This document shows positions 52,713-61,390 of a DNA stretch of 64,000 bases, one piece after another (within the stretch, counting starts at the first letter, position 1; the number at the start of each line of letters is the position of its first letter). The stretch comes from JBBQNJ01 sp038329845 (GTDB lineage Bacteria; Planctomycetota; Phycisphaerae; Tepidisphaerales; Tepidisphaeraceae): assembly GCA_038329845.1 (NCBI GenBank), contig JBBQNJ010000001.1, positions 1-64,000 of the forward strand. The letters run 5' to 3'. The position numbers were made by a program, and so were the translations under genes. The notes under the pieces are model-generated. The model was not told where the DNA came from. It was given only the letters and a program-made list of their open reading frames with translations, and searched no databases.

Positions 52713-52758
52713 TTGACGTGGCGTCGCCGCGGCGTTGCAAGAGATTGTTTCTGAAGCC

Positions 52759-52977
52759 TCAGCCGTAAACATCGAGCGATGCGCCCAGCCCCGTCGCCGA
52801 TGCGGCCAGCGCGTCTGACGCGCGGGTAGCGCCCTCGCTGGCCGCTTCGAGCAGTTCCAACGCGGCGGCACCCCCCTGCTTTTGCACGTCGAGAATCTCT
52901 CTCGCCACGGCCATCTGGACCTGGCCCATCACCCTGGCCTGCTGAAGCCCGCTGATCCCCGCGACAAGCGCATCCAT
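52759..52977 (-). CDS. YjfB-like putative motility protein
   Basis: A 72-aa helical protein resembling the small YjfB motility family: MDALVAGISGLQQARV, then MAVAREILDVQKQGGAAALELLEAA. The family is found in flagellated bacteria; its biochemical role is unknown. A GTG at 52998 would add seven residues; ATG 52977 matches the usual MD start. No other motility gene is in the window. Confidence 0.6.
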   Translation of the reverse strand: MDALVAGISGLQQARVMGQVQMAVAREILDVQKQGGAAALELLEAASEGATRASDALAASATGLGASLDVYG

Positions 52978-53026
52978 CCTTTTGACATCGGACTGCACGG
53001 CCGGCGACTTGAAAAAATCTCCCCGC

Positions 53027-54589
53027 TCATCGCCGCAGCGTCGCTTCGGCCATCACCGTCGGCGCGCCCTGTCCAGTCTTAGCCCAGGAATCGTAGAGTT
53101 TTCGGCCCCAGTCGTCGGTCCGGTTCTCTTCCAGCAAAAACTTGATGTACTCCCACGAGACCGACTGATAGATCAGCCGCACCCGCATCTCGACGGTGCC
53201 GGGAGGCAGAGCAAGGGTCAGTTCATCCCAGTGTTGCCCATCGGCATAATCGGCCCCGACCACGCCGGTGCCGCGCTCGCGGAAGCGGGCGTTGGCGAAC
53301 CCCCGCGGCGGGATGCGGTTGTCCTTGACCATCACGTCGTTCAGCACGAAATGCAATGATGCCCCCGCCGGCTTGCCGTGCGCCGCCGCCGCCTCAGGCG
53401 AGATTCCCGGCAAGCATTCGTAGATGCGCGTGCGCTCGGGATCGAGCAACGTCGGGACCTCGACCGCTTTGCCCGCCAGCGTGTCGGACTTCGGTCCGTA
53501 GCGACCGATTCGATCGATTTCCTTGCCGTCGCCGTCGAAAAAGGTCGTCTCGAGCCACATTCGTCGCCCTTCGGGATAACCGGTGGGCAGCTTGTGGCCC
53601 GAGAGATTAGTCACGCGAATTTTCAGCCCCCCCGCCGCCGCGGACAATTCCAACTTCGCCGCGGTTCGCAACAGGTCTTGCGCCCGCTCCTTACCAGCGG
53701 CGAGAGATTCCGCCGAGACATCCTTGTCAGGCCACAGCAGCACGATCGCATCGCGGACCCACGTCGAGCCGCCGACCGCGCCGTGGCGAACAAAATGGTC
53801 CCGATGGCGATCGCTGAACTTCGCGGGCAGCCCCCCTTCCTTCACCGCCGGAAAATGGCATGATTGACACGTTCCCGACGCCCCCTCGCCGGCAAACGCG
53901 CTCATCGCCCACTCGCTGTAGGTCCGCTCGATCGGGCCATATGCATACGGCGGCTGCGTCTTAACATCCTTCGCCTGAAGCGGATTGGACACGTCATGAC
54001 AGGTGGCGCACAGTTGAGATCCGGCTTGCAAATCGGACTTGGCGACCTGGTGTGGCATCGCCCCGACGCCATCGCCGTACGGGCCGCGCATCGTATTTCC
54101 CGGGGCGATTACCATCATTCCGTTGCCATATTCCGGCGGCGGCGACGTGACGAGCGACTTGGCCTCGGCGCTGGTCGCATCGACCATGCGATGGCAGGTC
54201 TCGCAAGATACGCCATGCATGTCCTCGCGCGTCAGCCCCGTGCCATCGACGGTCTTGCTGCGTCCCTCAAGCCACCCGCGCGGTGAGTGGCAGCGGATGC
54301 AATACTCACCGACGCCGGGAATATCCTGGTTGGCCACGGTCAGCGCCGCGCGGAACACCGGATCACGCATCGCCTGCGACATCATCCCCGACTGCCACGA
54401 CGCCACCGGATCGGCCGCGCCGTTCTTCGTTCCCCCGTGGCAATAGCGGCACATCTCGACCTTACCGAACTCGACCCCATCGGTCAGCGGCTGGGTTCCC
54501 GGCAAGAACACCTCCCCGCTCGCCATCGACGCAAGGCACGCCGCGACCCCGATCCATCCCGCGACGCACAATTGGCCAATCCGCACCAT
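53027..54589 (-). CDS. exported pentahaem cytochrome c
   Basis: A 520-aa periplasmic protein with signal peptide (VRIGQLCVAGWIGVAACLASMASG). Five haem-binding CxxCH motifs are seen: CRYCH, CIRCH, CETCH, CATCH and CQSCH, all in the first 260 residues, with extra His residues as distal ligands. The C-terminal 250 residues are beta-rich without haem sites. The layout recalls cytochrome c554/NapC-type multihaem proteins in which soluble electron transfer is coupled to a partner domain. No reductase or maturation gene is adjacent, so the electron donor and acceptor are unknown. Confidence 0.88.
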   Translation of the reverse strand: MVRIGQLCVAGWIGVAACLASMASGEVFLPGTQPLTDGVEFGKVEMCRYCHGGTKNGAADPVASWQSGMMSQAMRDPVFRAALTVANQDIPGVGEYCIRCHSPRGWLEGRSKTVDGTGLTREDMHGVSCETCHRMVDATSAEAKSLVTSPPPEYGNGMMVIAPGNTMRGPYGDGVGAMPHQVAKSDLQAGSQLCATCHDVSNPLQAKDVKTQPPYAYGPIERTYSEWAMSAFAGEGASGTCQSCHFPAVKEGGLPAKFSDRHRDHFVRHGAVGGSTWVRDAIVLLWPDKDVSAESLAAGKERAQDLLRTAAKLELSAAAGGLKIRVTNLSGHKLPTGYPEGRRMWLETTFFDGDGKEIDRIGRYGPKSDTLAGKAVEVPTLLDPERTRIYECLPGISPEAAAAHGKPAGASLHFVLNDVMVKDNRIPPRGFANARFRERGTGVVGADYADGQHWDELTLALPPGTVEMRVRLIYQSVSWEYIKFLLEENRTDDWGRKLYDSWAKTGQGAPTVMAEATLRR

Positions 54590-54809
54590 CGCCGGATTCT
54601 AGTCGCCCCCGCGCTGCCCACAACCCACTTCCAAAGGGCCCAGGGGGATATTCAGAGTATTCCCCTCGCGCCGCCCCCGCGAGCGCACGGCGCAAAGCGA
54701 TGAGCGATCCAATCCCACCGACGCCTTACCGGAAATATTCTGGACGTCCCCATCTCTTCGAACCGCCAAGGGGACCAGAGTCCCGAGTTCATCGCGTCCA
54801 GTTTTCCTC

Positions 54810-54838
54810 TTGACCCTTCATCGCAAAAATGCGATCAT
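54810..54838 (+). promoter_or_regulatory. higBA promoter with palindromic operator
   Basis: A -35 (TTGACC, 54810-54815) and a -10-like GATCAT (54833-54838) are 17 nt apart. Between them lies the perfect palindrome ATCGCAAAAATGCGAT (54820-54835), a natural site for the HTH antitoxin to repress its own operon. Confidence 0.55.
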
Positions 54839-54858
54839 CGATGGTTCAGGCCGACTCC

Positions 54859-55230
54859 ATGCCGCGAACCAACGTCATTTTGTTCGCCGAGGCGGACGGA
54901 TCATGTCCTCTGCTCGAATGGCCGGGCGATGCCCGTCATATAGGCACCAGGGCAAGAGACAAATGCATCGTCCGAATCGAAAGGTTGGCAGAACACGGCC
55001 ATTCGCTTCGGCGGCCGGAGGCGGATCACTTGGGGGACGGAATTCATGAACTTCGGATTCGCGCCGGCCATGTGAATCTCCGAATGCTATACTTTTTTCA
55101 CGAGCGCGGGGCCGTGTTGACGCACGGATTCGACAAGAAGGCGCAAGTGCCTGATCGGGAAATCGAATGGGCAATCCGGCGCAGGGCTCTGTTCCAGCGC
55201 GAACCGGATCGACACACATTGAGGGAGTGA
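54859..55230 (+). CDS. higB: HigB/RelE-type toxin (phage-derived Gp49-like)
   Basis: A 123-aa protein of the HigB/Gp49 toxin family, mRNA-cleaving ribonucleases that act on the ribosome. The diagnostic core is LRRPEADHLGDGIHELRIRAGHVNLRMLYFF followed by THGFDKKAQVPDREIEWAIRR, with the basic residues used for RNA. The ATG at 54859 lies 14 nt after the predicted transcription start; an ATG at 54841 is too close to the -10. The antitoxin gene starts 4 nt after the toxin stop, in the usual HigBA order. Confidence 0.85.
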   Translation: MPRTNVILFAEADGSCPLLEWPGDARHIGTRARDKCIVRIERLAEHGHSLRRPEADHLGDGIHELRIRAGHVNLRMLYFFHERGAVLTHGFDKKAQVPDREIEWAIRRRALFQREPDRHTLRE

Positions 55231-55233
55231 TTC

Positions 55234-55548
55234 ATGGTCAGGCGGCGAAAAACGGCGAATGCCGTGAGCATCATTCACCACCGTTATGTGAAGAACGATC
55301 CGCTGCGAAAAGCGTCGCTACGTGCCGAACGGGTGAATGCGGAGGTGGCGAGTATCGTTCACCAGATGCGAGTGGAAGCCCGCATGACGCAAGTGCAATT
55401 CGCCAAGGCGATCGGGACGACGCAATCTGTGATCAGTCGCCTGGAGGATGCCGACTACAAGGGGCATTCATTGACGATGTTAAGCCGCATCGCCTCGGTC
55501 ATGGACCGCGAACTCACCGTCGCAATCTCGCCTCGGCGGGCAGGCTGA
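55234..55548 (+). CDS. higA: HTH-XRE antitoxin
   Basis: A 104-aa DNA-binding antitoxin. The C-terminal half carries the XRE helix-turn-helix (MTQVQFAKAIGTTQSVISRLEDADYKGHSLTMLSRIASVM). The N-terminal 45 residues probably wrap the toxin. GAGGGAG upstream overlaps the end of higB, so the two are co-translated. It likely represses the operon through the palindrome at 54820-54835. Confidence 0.87.
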   Translation: MVRRRKTANAVSIIHHRYVKNDPLRKASLRAERVNAEVASIVHQMRVEARMTQVQFAKAIGTTQSVISRLEDADYKGHSLTMLSRIASVMDRELTVAISPRRAG

Positions 55549-55570
55549 GGGCAGCGCCGCTCGTCCCCGA

Positions 55571-57787
55571 TCAGAGCTGCGCTCCGGCGAGTTTCATGCG
55601 GAGCAGGAGCAGCGCCGCCGACAGTTGCGGATCGCACGCCAGCGGATCCTTGCGCGTGGTCGAGGCGGCGGCGGCGGCGCGATCCGCCGGTGGCAGATCG
55701 CGCAGGATGTCCAGGTCCTGGCGGGCATCGATGGCCGTGCGCATCTGCTCGGGGGTCATCTCGACGGTCACATCGGGATCCACGCCCCATTCCTGGCTGT
55801 TTTCCTCGCGGTGGATGCATCGTCCGCCGGGAAGATAGTAGTGGCTGGTCGTCAACTTCAGATACGAAGCGCGGTTGACCAGCGGAAAGAGCATCTGCAC
55901 GCTCCCCTTGCCGAACGTGCGCTCCCCGACGATCAACGCGCGATGGTGGTCCTTGAGCGCGCCCGACACGATTTCGCTGGCGCTGGCCGAATACTGGTTG
56001 ACCAGGACCACCACCGGCATGGTCGTCTCCTCGTTATCTTTCTTGGCCGTCGTGATCGTCGGCGTGGTCAGGGTTTCGCGGTCGGCCCGGGTTGAGACGA
56101 TGATGCCTCGGGAAAGGAATTTATCGGCCACCTCGGTCGCGGCGGTCAACAGCCCGCCGGGGTTGTAGCGAAGGTCCAGGATCATCGCCTTGGCCCCCTG
56201 GCGGGTCATCTCATCCACCGCCGCGTTGAGATCTTCGCTGGTGGTCTTGGTGAAGTTCGTCAGCCGGATGTAGCCGATGCCGTTGTCCGGATCGACGAAA
56301 TAGTCCCATCCGCCGCCGGGGCGATGGATCCATCCCTTGATGCTCGCAACCTTGATCGTTTCCCGCCGGATCGGGCAGTCGCGCACCGTGTGGTCGGGGC
56401 TGCGCACCGTCAGCAGCACCTTGGTCCCGCTGGGGCCGGTGATCGTTCGCACCGCCTGATTGAGCGTGATTCCCTTGGCGCTCTTGCCGTCGATGTGGGT
56501 GATGATGTCGCCGGCCTTGATCCCGGCGCGATAGGCCGGGCTGTCTTCCAGCGGGCTGACGACCTTTAACGAACCATCCTCATCCGACTGAATCTGGATC
56601 CCCACGCCGGAGAACTCGCCTTGCGTGGTCTTGTTGAATTCCTCCAGATCGTTCGGCCAGATCATGCTGGAAAACGGATCAAGCTCGGCGAAGGCCCCAT
56701 CGGCGAACTCGCTGACGAGCACTTCCTCGTCGATCCGGACCGTCGAGTTGTTCAGCGCCGTCAGGCGATTGCGCACGATTCCGGTCGCCACATCATCGCG
56801 CGTCATGCCCGGTGCCCAGCCGCGGATTTCATCGGTGAGTTGATCCAGCCCGGCGATGAACGCGTCGCGCTGGGTCGCCGAGCCTAGTCCGCTGAACGTC
56901 TTCTCCAGTCCGCGCGTCGTCGCCAGCACCTTCAGGCCCTTGATCCCCCCCAACAGCAGATCGCGGTATCCCACCTGACGGTAGTAGTTCTGGCGGGCGT
57001 CGATCAGCGCCTCGGTGAGCATGCCAATCTGGATGCCGCGAAGGGTTTCGCGCCAGTCGATCTTGAAGTTCTCGATCGGACCGTCGTCTTTCGCCGCCTT
57101 GGTGGTCGCCGGCTGCGTCGCCGGATGTAGAATCGCGTCGGCCTGCTCGCGCTCGGCCGCTTCGGACTTTTGCAAATCCTTCAGATCGTCCGGCGTGTAA
57201 AGTGCCAGCAGCCGGATGCGACGGGTGGCGGTCTTCAGCCGCTCTTTCCATTCCGAATTTGCCGGCTCGATCGAACCGAGGTCCGAATAGAGCCGCAGCG
57301 CCTTGAGCCATTGCTCCTGCCGCTCGAAATCCGCGGCCAGGGCGATGGTGGACTTGATCAGATCATCCACCCAAGGCTCATGGCGGAACGCCTTCTTGTC
57401 ATCGGCCAGCAGATACGCCCGCGCTGCGGCGTCCACCGCGAAACCTTCCTTGCCGGCCGAGATCAGCTTATGGACATCGCCCACGGCCTTGTCGAACTGC
57501 CGACGTCGTTCGTTGACGAAGGTTTGCCGCTGCGACTCGAACTGGCGTGTCCACGCCGACATGCGGCGAAGCGTCGGGTCGTCTGAAAGCGACGCCGCCT
57601 GATGAAGCAGTTGGTCGCTGCGGTCGAACTGCCCGACTTTCAGGGCTTGAAAGGCCTCGAGCTTCAGCCGCTCGACCGAGGCATACCCCCCGGTCGGCAC
57701 CGGCGGCCCGGCCGCGACCATCGCCACCCCGCCGACCAGCACCGCGGCGAATCCGCAAAATAGACGAACGTTCAAACCCTTGCGCAT
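55571..57787 (-). CDS. S41-family C-terminal processing protease with PDZ domain
   Basis: A 738-aa exported serine protease of the Tsp/CtpA group that degrades or trims periplasmic proteins. A signal peptide (MRKGLNVRLFCGFAAVLVGG) precedes a ~250-residue helical/TPR-like region, then a PDZ domain (GVGIQIQSDEDGSLKVVSPLEDSPAYRAG), and the S41 catalytic domain with DLRYNPGG, the nucleophile Ser in QYSASASEIVSGAL and the Lys in TFGKGSVQ. The long N-terminal helical part is larger than in CtpA. No neighbour suggests its substrate. Confidence 0.92.
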   Translation of the reverse strand: MRKGLNVRLFCGFAAVLVGGVAMVAAGPPVPTGGYASVERLKLEAFQALKVGQFDRSDQLLHQAASLSDDPTLRRMSAWTRQFESQRQTFVNERRRQFDKAVGDVHKLISAGKEGFAVDAAARAYLLADDKKAFRHEPWVDDLIKSTIALAADFERQEQWLKALRLYSDLGSIEPANSEWKERLKTATRRIRLLALYTPDDLKDLQKSEAAEREQADAILHPATQPATTKAAKDDGPIENFKIDWRETLRGIQIGMLTEALIDARQNYYRQVGYRDLLLGGIKGLKVLATTRGLEKTFSGLGSATQRDAFIAGLDQLTDEIRGWAPGMTRDDVATGIVRNRLTALNNSTVRIDEEVLVSEFADGAFAELDPFSSMIWPNDLEEFNKTTQGEFSGVGIQIQSDEDGSLKVVSPLEDSPAYRAGIKAGDIITHIDGKSAKGITLNQAVRTITGPSGTKVLLTVRSPDHTVRDCPIRRETIKVASIKGWIHRPGGGWDYFVDPDNGIGYIRLTNFTKTTSEDLNAAVDEMTRQGAKAMILDLRYNPGGLLTAATEVADKFLSRGIIVSTRADRETLTTPTITTAKKDNEETTMPVVVLVNQYSASASEIVSGALKDHHRALIVGERTFGKGSVQMLFPLVNRASYLKLTTSHYYLPGGRCIHREENSQEWGVDPDVTVEMTPEQMRTAIDARQDLDILRDLPPADRAAAAASTTRKDPLACDPQLSAALLLLRMKLAGAQL

Positions 57788-58226
57788 TGAGTGGCCACCT
57801 GGAAAATCAGTCGCCCCGGCGATGGAGAATCTAACCGTTGAACAATATCGCTTGCCCCGGAGAGGGTCAAACCGACCCGGAAACTTCCTCGGCCCGCCTT
57901 GTGCCCTAACGCCGTTTGCGTAAAACGTCAGCTATACGCCGGTCCGCTCGCTGGCGATTCGGGATAACGCAGCCGGTCCGCTCGCTGGCGATTCGGGCTA
58001 ACGCAGCCGGTCCGCTCGCTGGCGATTCGGGATAACGCAGCGCCGGTCCGCTCGCTGGCGATTCGGGATAACGCACGGCCGGTCCGCTCGCTGGCGCTTT
58101 GTGCTCGCCGACGTTGGTCCTTACGCGAATGGCATTCAGTGCGTCCCCTGTTTCACGGGCATCCTCGCCCCGCGGGTGATTTTCAAGGGTGGGAAGGGGC
58201 AATTGATGGATCTCGGATCGCCGGGG
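57788..58226. other. intergenic region with tandem repeats
   Basis: No supported gene. Apart from the repeat array at 57937-58098 the sequence is unremarkable; short open frames on the minus strand are products of the repeat (ASGPAVRYPESP-like). Confidence 0.55.
57937..58098. repeat. 34-36-bp direct repeats, 4.5 copies
   Basis: Units beginning GCCGGTCCGCTCGCTGGCG and ending GATTCGGGATAACGCA start at 57937, 57971, 58005, 58041 and 58077 (last partial). They are contiguous with 0-2 nt between, so there are no CRISPR spacers. Confidence 0.85.
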
Positions 58227-58883
58227 TCAGAGCAATCGCTGCTGCGCACGGCTGAGGGTGGCCAGGATCGTCTGATGAACCTCGCGGGGACGGGCGATCG
58301 TCTGCCAGACGGTGCGGCCGCACGATTCGACGCTCGAGACGATCTCGATCGACCCGAGGCGCAGCAGCCGTTCGCGCATGGTTCGGTACATCCGCACCCG
58401 CGCCACTTTGCGCAGCGGACAATCGAAGACTTCGGCCGAGAAGACCCCGCCCAGGCGAACGATCCGCTGATCGGTCAGGATATACACCCGTCCCATCCAT
58501 TGCAGCACCGACCAGGTGATGCGCCCGGCAATGAGAAACGTGGCGGCCTCGAGATAGACCGACGTGCGCCGGGGCACATCGAGCAAAATCGCCGCCAGTG
58601 CCGCGATCGCCACGACCGCGGCGAATCGCAGACTGCTTAAGGGGATGAACCACCCCGAGGGCTTGAGCATTAGCAGGACCAGCTCTCCGTCGCGCAGGAT
58701 GTGGCGTGCGAGCAGGGTCGCCAAAGAGGTTGCCCGCACCGGCGAGAGCGACCCGGCCGACGCCCCGCCCTCGGCCGCGTTCGCGGCGGCGGGATGCACC
58801 GATCCGGTCCCCCCATGCCCGCCCCGCCGTCCCGCGTTCCGGCAGTCGCGTTGTTTCAATGCCTTAAGGATCCTGCTGCTCAC
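58227..58883 (-). CDS. membrane protein with bacterial PH domain
   Basis: A 218-aa protein. A disordered N-terminus (1-50) precedes two membrane helices (about 80-97 and 108-122) and a PH-like domain (RVYILTDQRIVRLGGVFSAEVFDCPLRKVARVRM) of the YdbS/YdbT kind. The function of such bacterial PH proteins is not settled; membrane signalling or stress roles are proposed. Its GTG start overlaps the hpt stop as GTGA with GGAG upstream, so it is translationally coupled to hpt. Confidence 0.78.
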   Translation of the reverse strand: MSSRILKALKQRDCRNAGRRGGHGGTGSVHPAAANAAEGGASAGSLSPVRATSLATLLARHILRDGELVLLMLKPSGWFIPLSSLRFAAVVAIAALAAILLDVPRRTSVYLEAATFLIAGRITWSVLQWMGRVYILTDQRIVRLGGVFSAEVFDCPLRKVARVRMYRTMRERLLRLGSIEIVSSVESCGRTVWQTIARPREVHQTILATLSRAQQRLL

Positions 58884-59440
58884 GAGCCTCTCCGGATGAC
58901 TTGCGGCTTGAGGGTAACGATATCCGGCAGGTTGCGGTAGTAGTCGTCGAAATCCATCCCGTAACCGACGACAAACTCATCGGGAATATCGAACCCCACA
59001 TAGTCCACCGGCGTCTGCCGCGCCGATTCCCGATCCTTGCGCAACAGCACGCACGTTTTCACACCGGCGGCACCGGCCTCGATCAACCGCGGCGTCACCA
59101 GCCCAAGCGTTCGGCCGCTGTCGAGGATGTCGTCCACCAACAGCACATGCCTGCCGCGCAGATCCCCCAGGCGCTGCGACAGCAACTGCGCCCCGCGCGA
59201 TTCGAGCGACTCGCCTGGATAGCTGCTCACCGAGAGCAACCCGATCTTCATCACCACCGGAATTCGTCGGATCAAATCGGCGCAGAAGATCATCGCGCCG
59301 GTCATCACCGCCACGAGGGTGATCTCCGCATCATGCAGGCGTGGAGGCGTGTGATCGGCGGTGATCCGATCGGCCAGCTCGCCCACCCGTTCGAGGATGC
59401 GATGCCGCGGGATCAAAACGCGCTGGATATCCGATTCCAT
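58880..59440 (-). CDS. hpt: hypoxanthine phosphoribosyltransferase
   Basis: Salvages hypoxanthine/guanine to IMP/GMP using PRPP. The 186-aa enzyme has the PRPP-binding motif VLLVDDILDSGRTL, the flexible-loop pair SVSSYPGES and the C-terminal VVGYGMDFDDYYRNLPDI that contacts the base. ATG 59440 has GGGAGAA 6 nt upstream; the frame opens further back across the palindromic repeat but that part is not HPRT-like. It is coupled with the following PH-domain gene. Confidence 0.93.
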   Translation of the reverse strand: MESDIQRVLIPRHRILERVGELADRITADHTPPRLHDAEITLVAVMTGAMIFCADLIRRIPVVMKIGLLSVSSYPGESLESRGAQLLSQRLGDLRGRHVLLVDDILDSGRTLGLVTPRLIEAGAAGVKTCVLLRKDRESARQTPVDYVGFDIPDEFVVGYGMDFDDYYRNLPDIVTLKPQVIRRGS

Positions 59441-59463
59441 TCGTTCTCCCGATTGCCGTTGTC

Positions 59464-59570
59464 TATACCGCTCGCGGCCTTCACTGAGACATCCACAATG
59501 GCTCGGGACCTTGGGCGTAGTCCCGTGTTTCTCCAACCGGATTGTCTCAAAACGGCCCGCGAGTGGTATA
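59464..59570 (-). mobile_element. MITE/REPIN-like palindromic element, copy B
   Basis: Inverted and diverged copy of the element at 52606-52712. Outer ends TATACCGCTCGCGGCC and its near-complement (GGGCCG..GTGGTATA), inner GAGAC/GTCTC pair. It sits directly upstream of hpt and may carry or disturb its promoter. Confidence 0.65.
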
Positions 59571-59684
59571 TCTCGCCCCACATGGGTAGGCACGGCGGGC
59601 GCATGGGGCCCGGAACTGTGCCGCGGCAATGCCTCGCCCTACGCAGGCGGGCGCGGCGACGGGGACATCCCCCAGCCGACCGGT

Positions 59685-61268
59685 TTACCGCGTGATCTTC
59701 GCCCGCCCTTTGGTTACGCCCCAGCCCATCATCCGCACCGGCGCCAGCACCGCGGTAAACAGGTTGTTGTAGATGTTCGCCGTTACAAATCGCAGCGCCT
59801 CGCGCGTGGGCTTGCTGGCCGGCTCGTGGACATGGGGGACGAAAATGACCACCGCCACCAACCGCATCAGCCCGCTGATCAGGAACAGCACATCATAGAA
59901 CGTGAAGGTTTTGAACCGCGTGACCCAAGCGAAGTCGATATCGCGCAGGTGCTGGGCGATGATCCCCGCCGACAGCCCTCCAAGGCATCCGGCGACGTTG
60001 ACGATCACCGAATTGACCGCCACGTAGCCGCTCCCTCCGGTCTCCTCGGCACCGTCCGACAGCTCATCGCTGCCGGCGAATTCCAGCACCAGGTTGAAGT
60101 TGGCGATTTCAACCCCGGCCCACAGCGCCGCCCCAGCTGCCGACAGGACATAGCCCAGCCAGATCGTCTGGCGCGTGACCAGGCACCATCCCAGCCCCAC
60201 CGGAACCAGTCCCAGCCCGGCCAGGATCATCAAAGGGCGTTTGCCCATGCGATCGGCGGCCCGTCCCCAGGTGGAAAAAACCAGCAGCTGCGCCAGCGCC
60301 GGGGCGACGATCAGCATCAACTGGGTGACCATGTTGACCCCGCCGCGGGCACCGGTGCCGCCCGGGGCACCGCCAAGCTGCTCGATTATGTAGAAAGTCA
60401 CGAACTGCCCCATGAAGCTGACGGCGAAAACCAGCGTCGCCACGAACCCGGCGAACCACAGAAAGTTTCGATTGCGAAGCGGCAGCAGCCACGCCCGCAG
60501 CAGATGCGCCCCGCGGCGCGGCGGCTTGGGAACGTCGGCTACCCCCTTGAACATCGCAATGTCCATCACCCCGAAAACCATCGCCACCAGGAAAATGCCC
60601 GAACACCAGTAAAGCATCCGCAGCGGCGTGGTCTGCGGCGTTCCGCCGTAGCGGTCCAGCAAATACCCCACCGCCACCGCCGCCGGCAACGCCGGAAGAA
60701 TCCCCCACTGGCGCCGGCGACCAAAATACTTGCCGCGAACTCGGTCTGGCACGACATCGGCCATCCAGCTTATCCACGCCGGCCCCCCCACCGCCTGTCC
60801 GGCGTGCATCAGGAACATGAGCATCAGGAACAGCGCCATCGCCGGTGCCGCGGCCGACTCGACGCCGTAACGCTGGATCAACCAGACCGGAAGCACCGCG
60901 ATGGGGATCCACATGAAGCGCTGGGTGAGCAGCCCCCAAAAGAAGATGCGCTTTCGCTCGCCGGTGCGCTCGATCAACAAGGCCGCGGGGATGCACAACA
61001 GCGACGCCAGAAACGGCATCGCCGCCAGAAGCCCTTTTTCAAATTCCGACGCCCGCAGCGCCGTGGCGAAGTTGGCCAGCGGCGTTCCGGCAGTCGAGTT
61101 CATCCAGACCGACCCGAAGCCCCAGGCCAGGGTCGCCAGAAACAGCGATCGCCGCAGCACCGCCCCGCGCGGGGCGCCGCCAACATGAGCTTTTCGTGAA
61201 GGATCGGCATGTCGCGGCGGCGGTGAGGGCCGCGCCTCGGGCGAGTCGGGGGGTTGACTCACATCCAT
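59685..61268 (-). CDS. MFS-family transporter
   Basis: A 527-aa inner-membrane transporter with about 12 membrane helices. The first helix follows a ~45-residue Pro/Ser-rich tail; the MFS loop motifs appear as ERTGERKRIF (after helix 2) and GRAADRMGKRPLMI (after helix 8). The substrate is not predictable. ATG 61268 is preceded by a -10 (TACAAT, 61281-61286) and a purine-rich site, all of which are duplicated 71 bp upstream. A 26-codon open frame from the duplicated ATG (61339) ends overlapping this start. Confidence 0.85.
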   Translation of the reverse strand: MDVSQPPDSPEARPSPPPRHADPSRKAHVGGAPRGAVLRRSLFLATLAWGFGSVWMNSTAGTPLANFATALRASEFEKGLLAAMPFLASLLCIPAALLIERTGERKRIFFWGLLTQRFMWIPIAVLPVWLIQRYGVESAAAPAMALFLMLMFLMHAGQAVGGPAWISWMADVVPDRVRGKYFGRRRQWGILPALPAAVAVGYLLDRYGGTPQTTPLRMLYWCSGIFLVAMVFGVMDIAMFKGVADVPKPPRRGAHLLRAWLLPLRNRNFLWFAGFVATLVFAVSFMGQFVTFYIIEQLGGAPGGTGARGGVNMVTQLMLIVAPALAQLLVFSTWGRAADRMGKRPLMILAGLGLVPVGLGWCLVTRQTIWLGYVLSAAGAALWAGVEIANFNLVLEFAGSDELSDGAEETGGSGYVAVNSVIVNVAGCLGGLSAGIIAQHLRDIDFAWVTRFKTFTFYDVLFLISGLMRLVAVVIFVPHVHEPASKPTREALRFVTANIYNNLFTAVLAPVRMMGWGVTKGRAKITR

Positions 61269-61364
61269 GAGAAGCCCCCGATTGTAGAGCCACATGACCC
61301 GGCGCGCGTCGATGGGGGCGTTGACGACCTCACATCCATGAGAAGCCCCCGATTGTATAGCCAC
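61258..61364. repeat. 36-bp duplication of the MFS promoter/start
   Basis: 61258-61293 and 61329-61364 differ at one position. Each carries, on the minus strand, a TACAAT -10, CGGGGGCTTCTC and an ATG. The upstream copy has the better -10 context (TATACAAT). Confidence 0.8.
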
Positions 61365-61390
61365 CGGCGGGCCGCACAATGGCCCCCTGG

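Noticed and set aside
57937..58098. CRISPR array
   Set aside because: Repeat length fits, but units adjoin with 0-2 bases between them and no cas genes are present.
59361..61199. 612-codon plus-strand frame opposite hpt and the MFS gene
   Set aside because: His/Arg/Gln-rich antisense shadow of a membrane protein gene.
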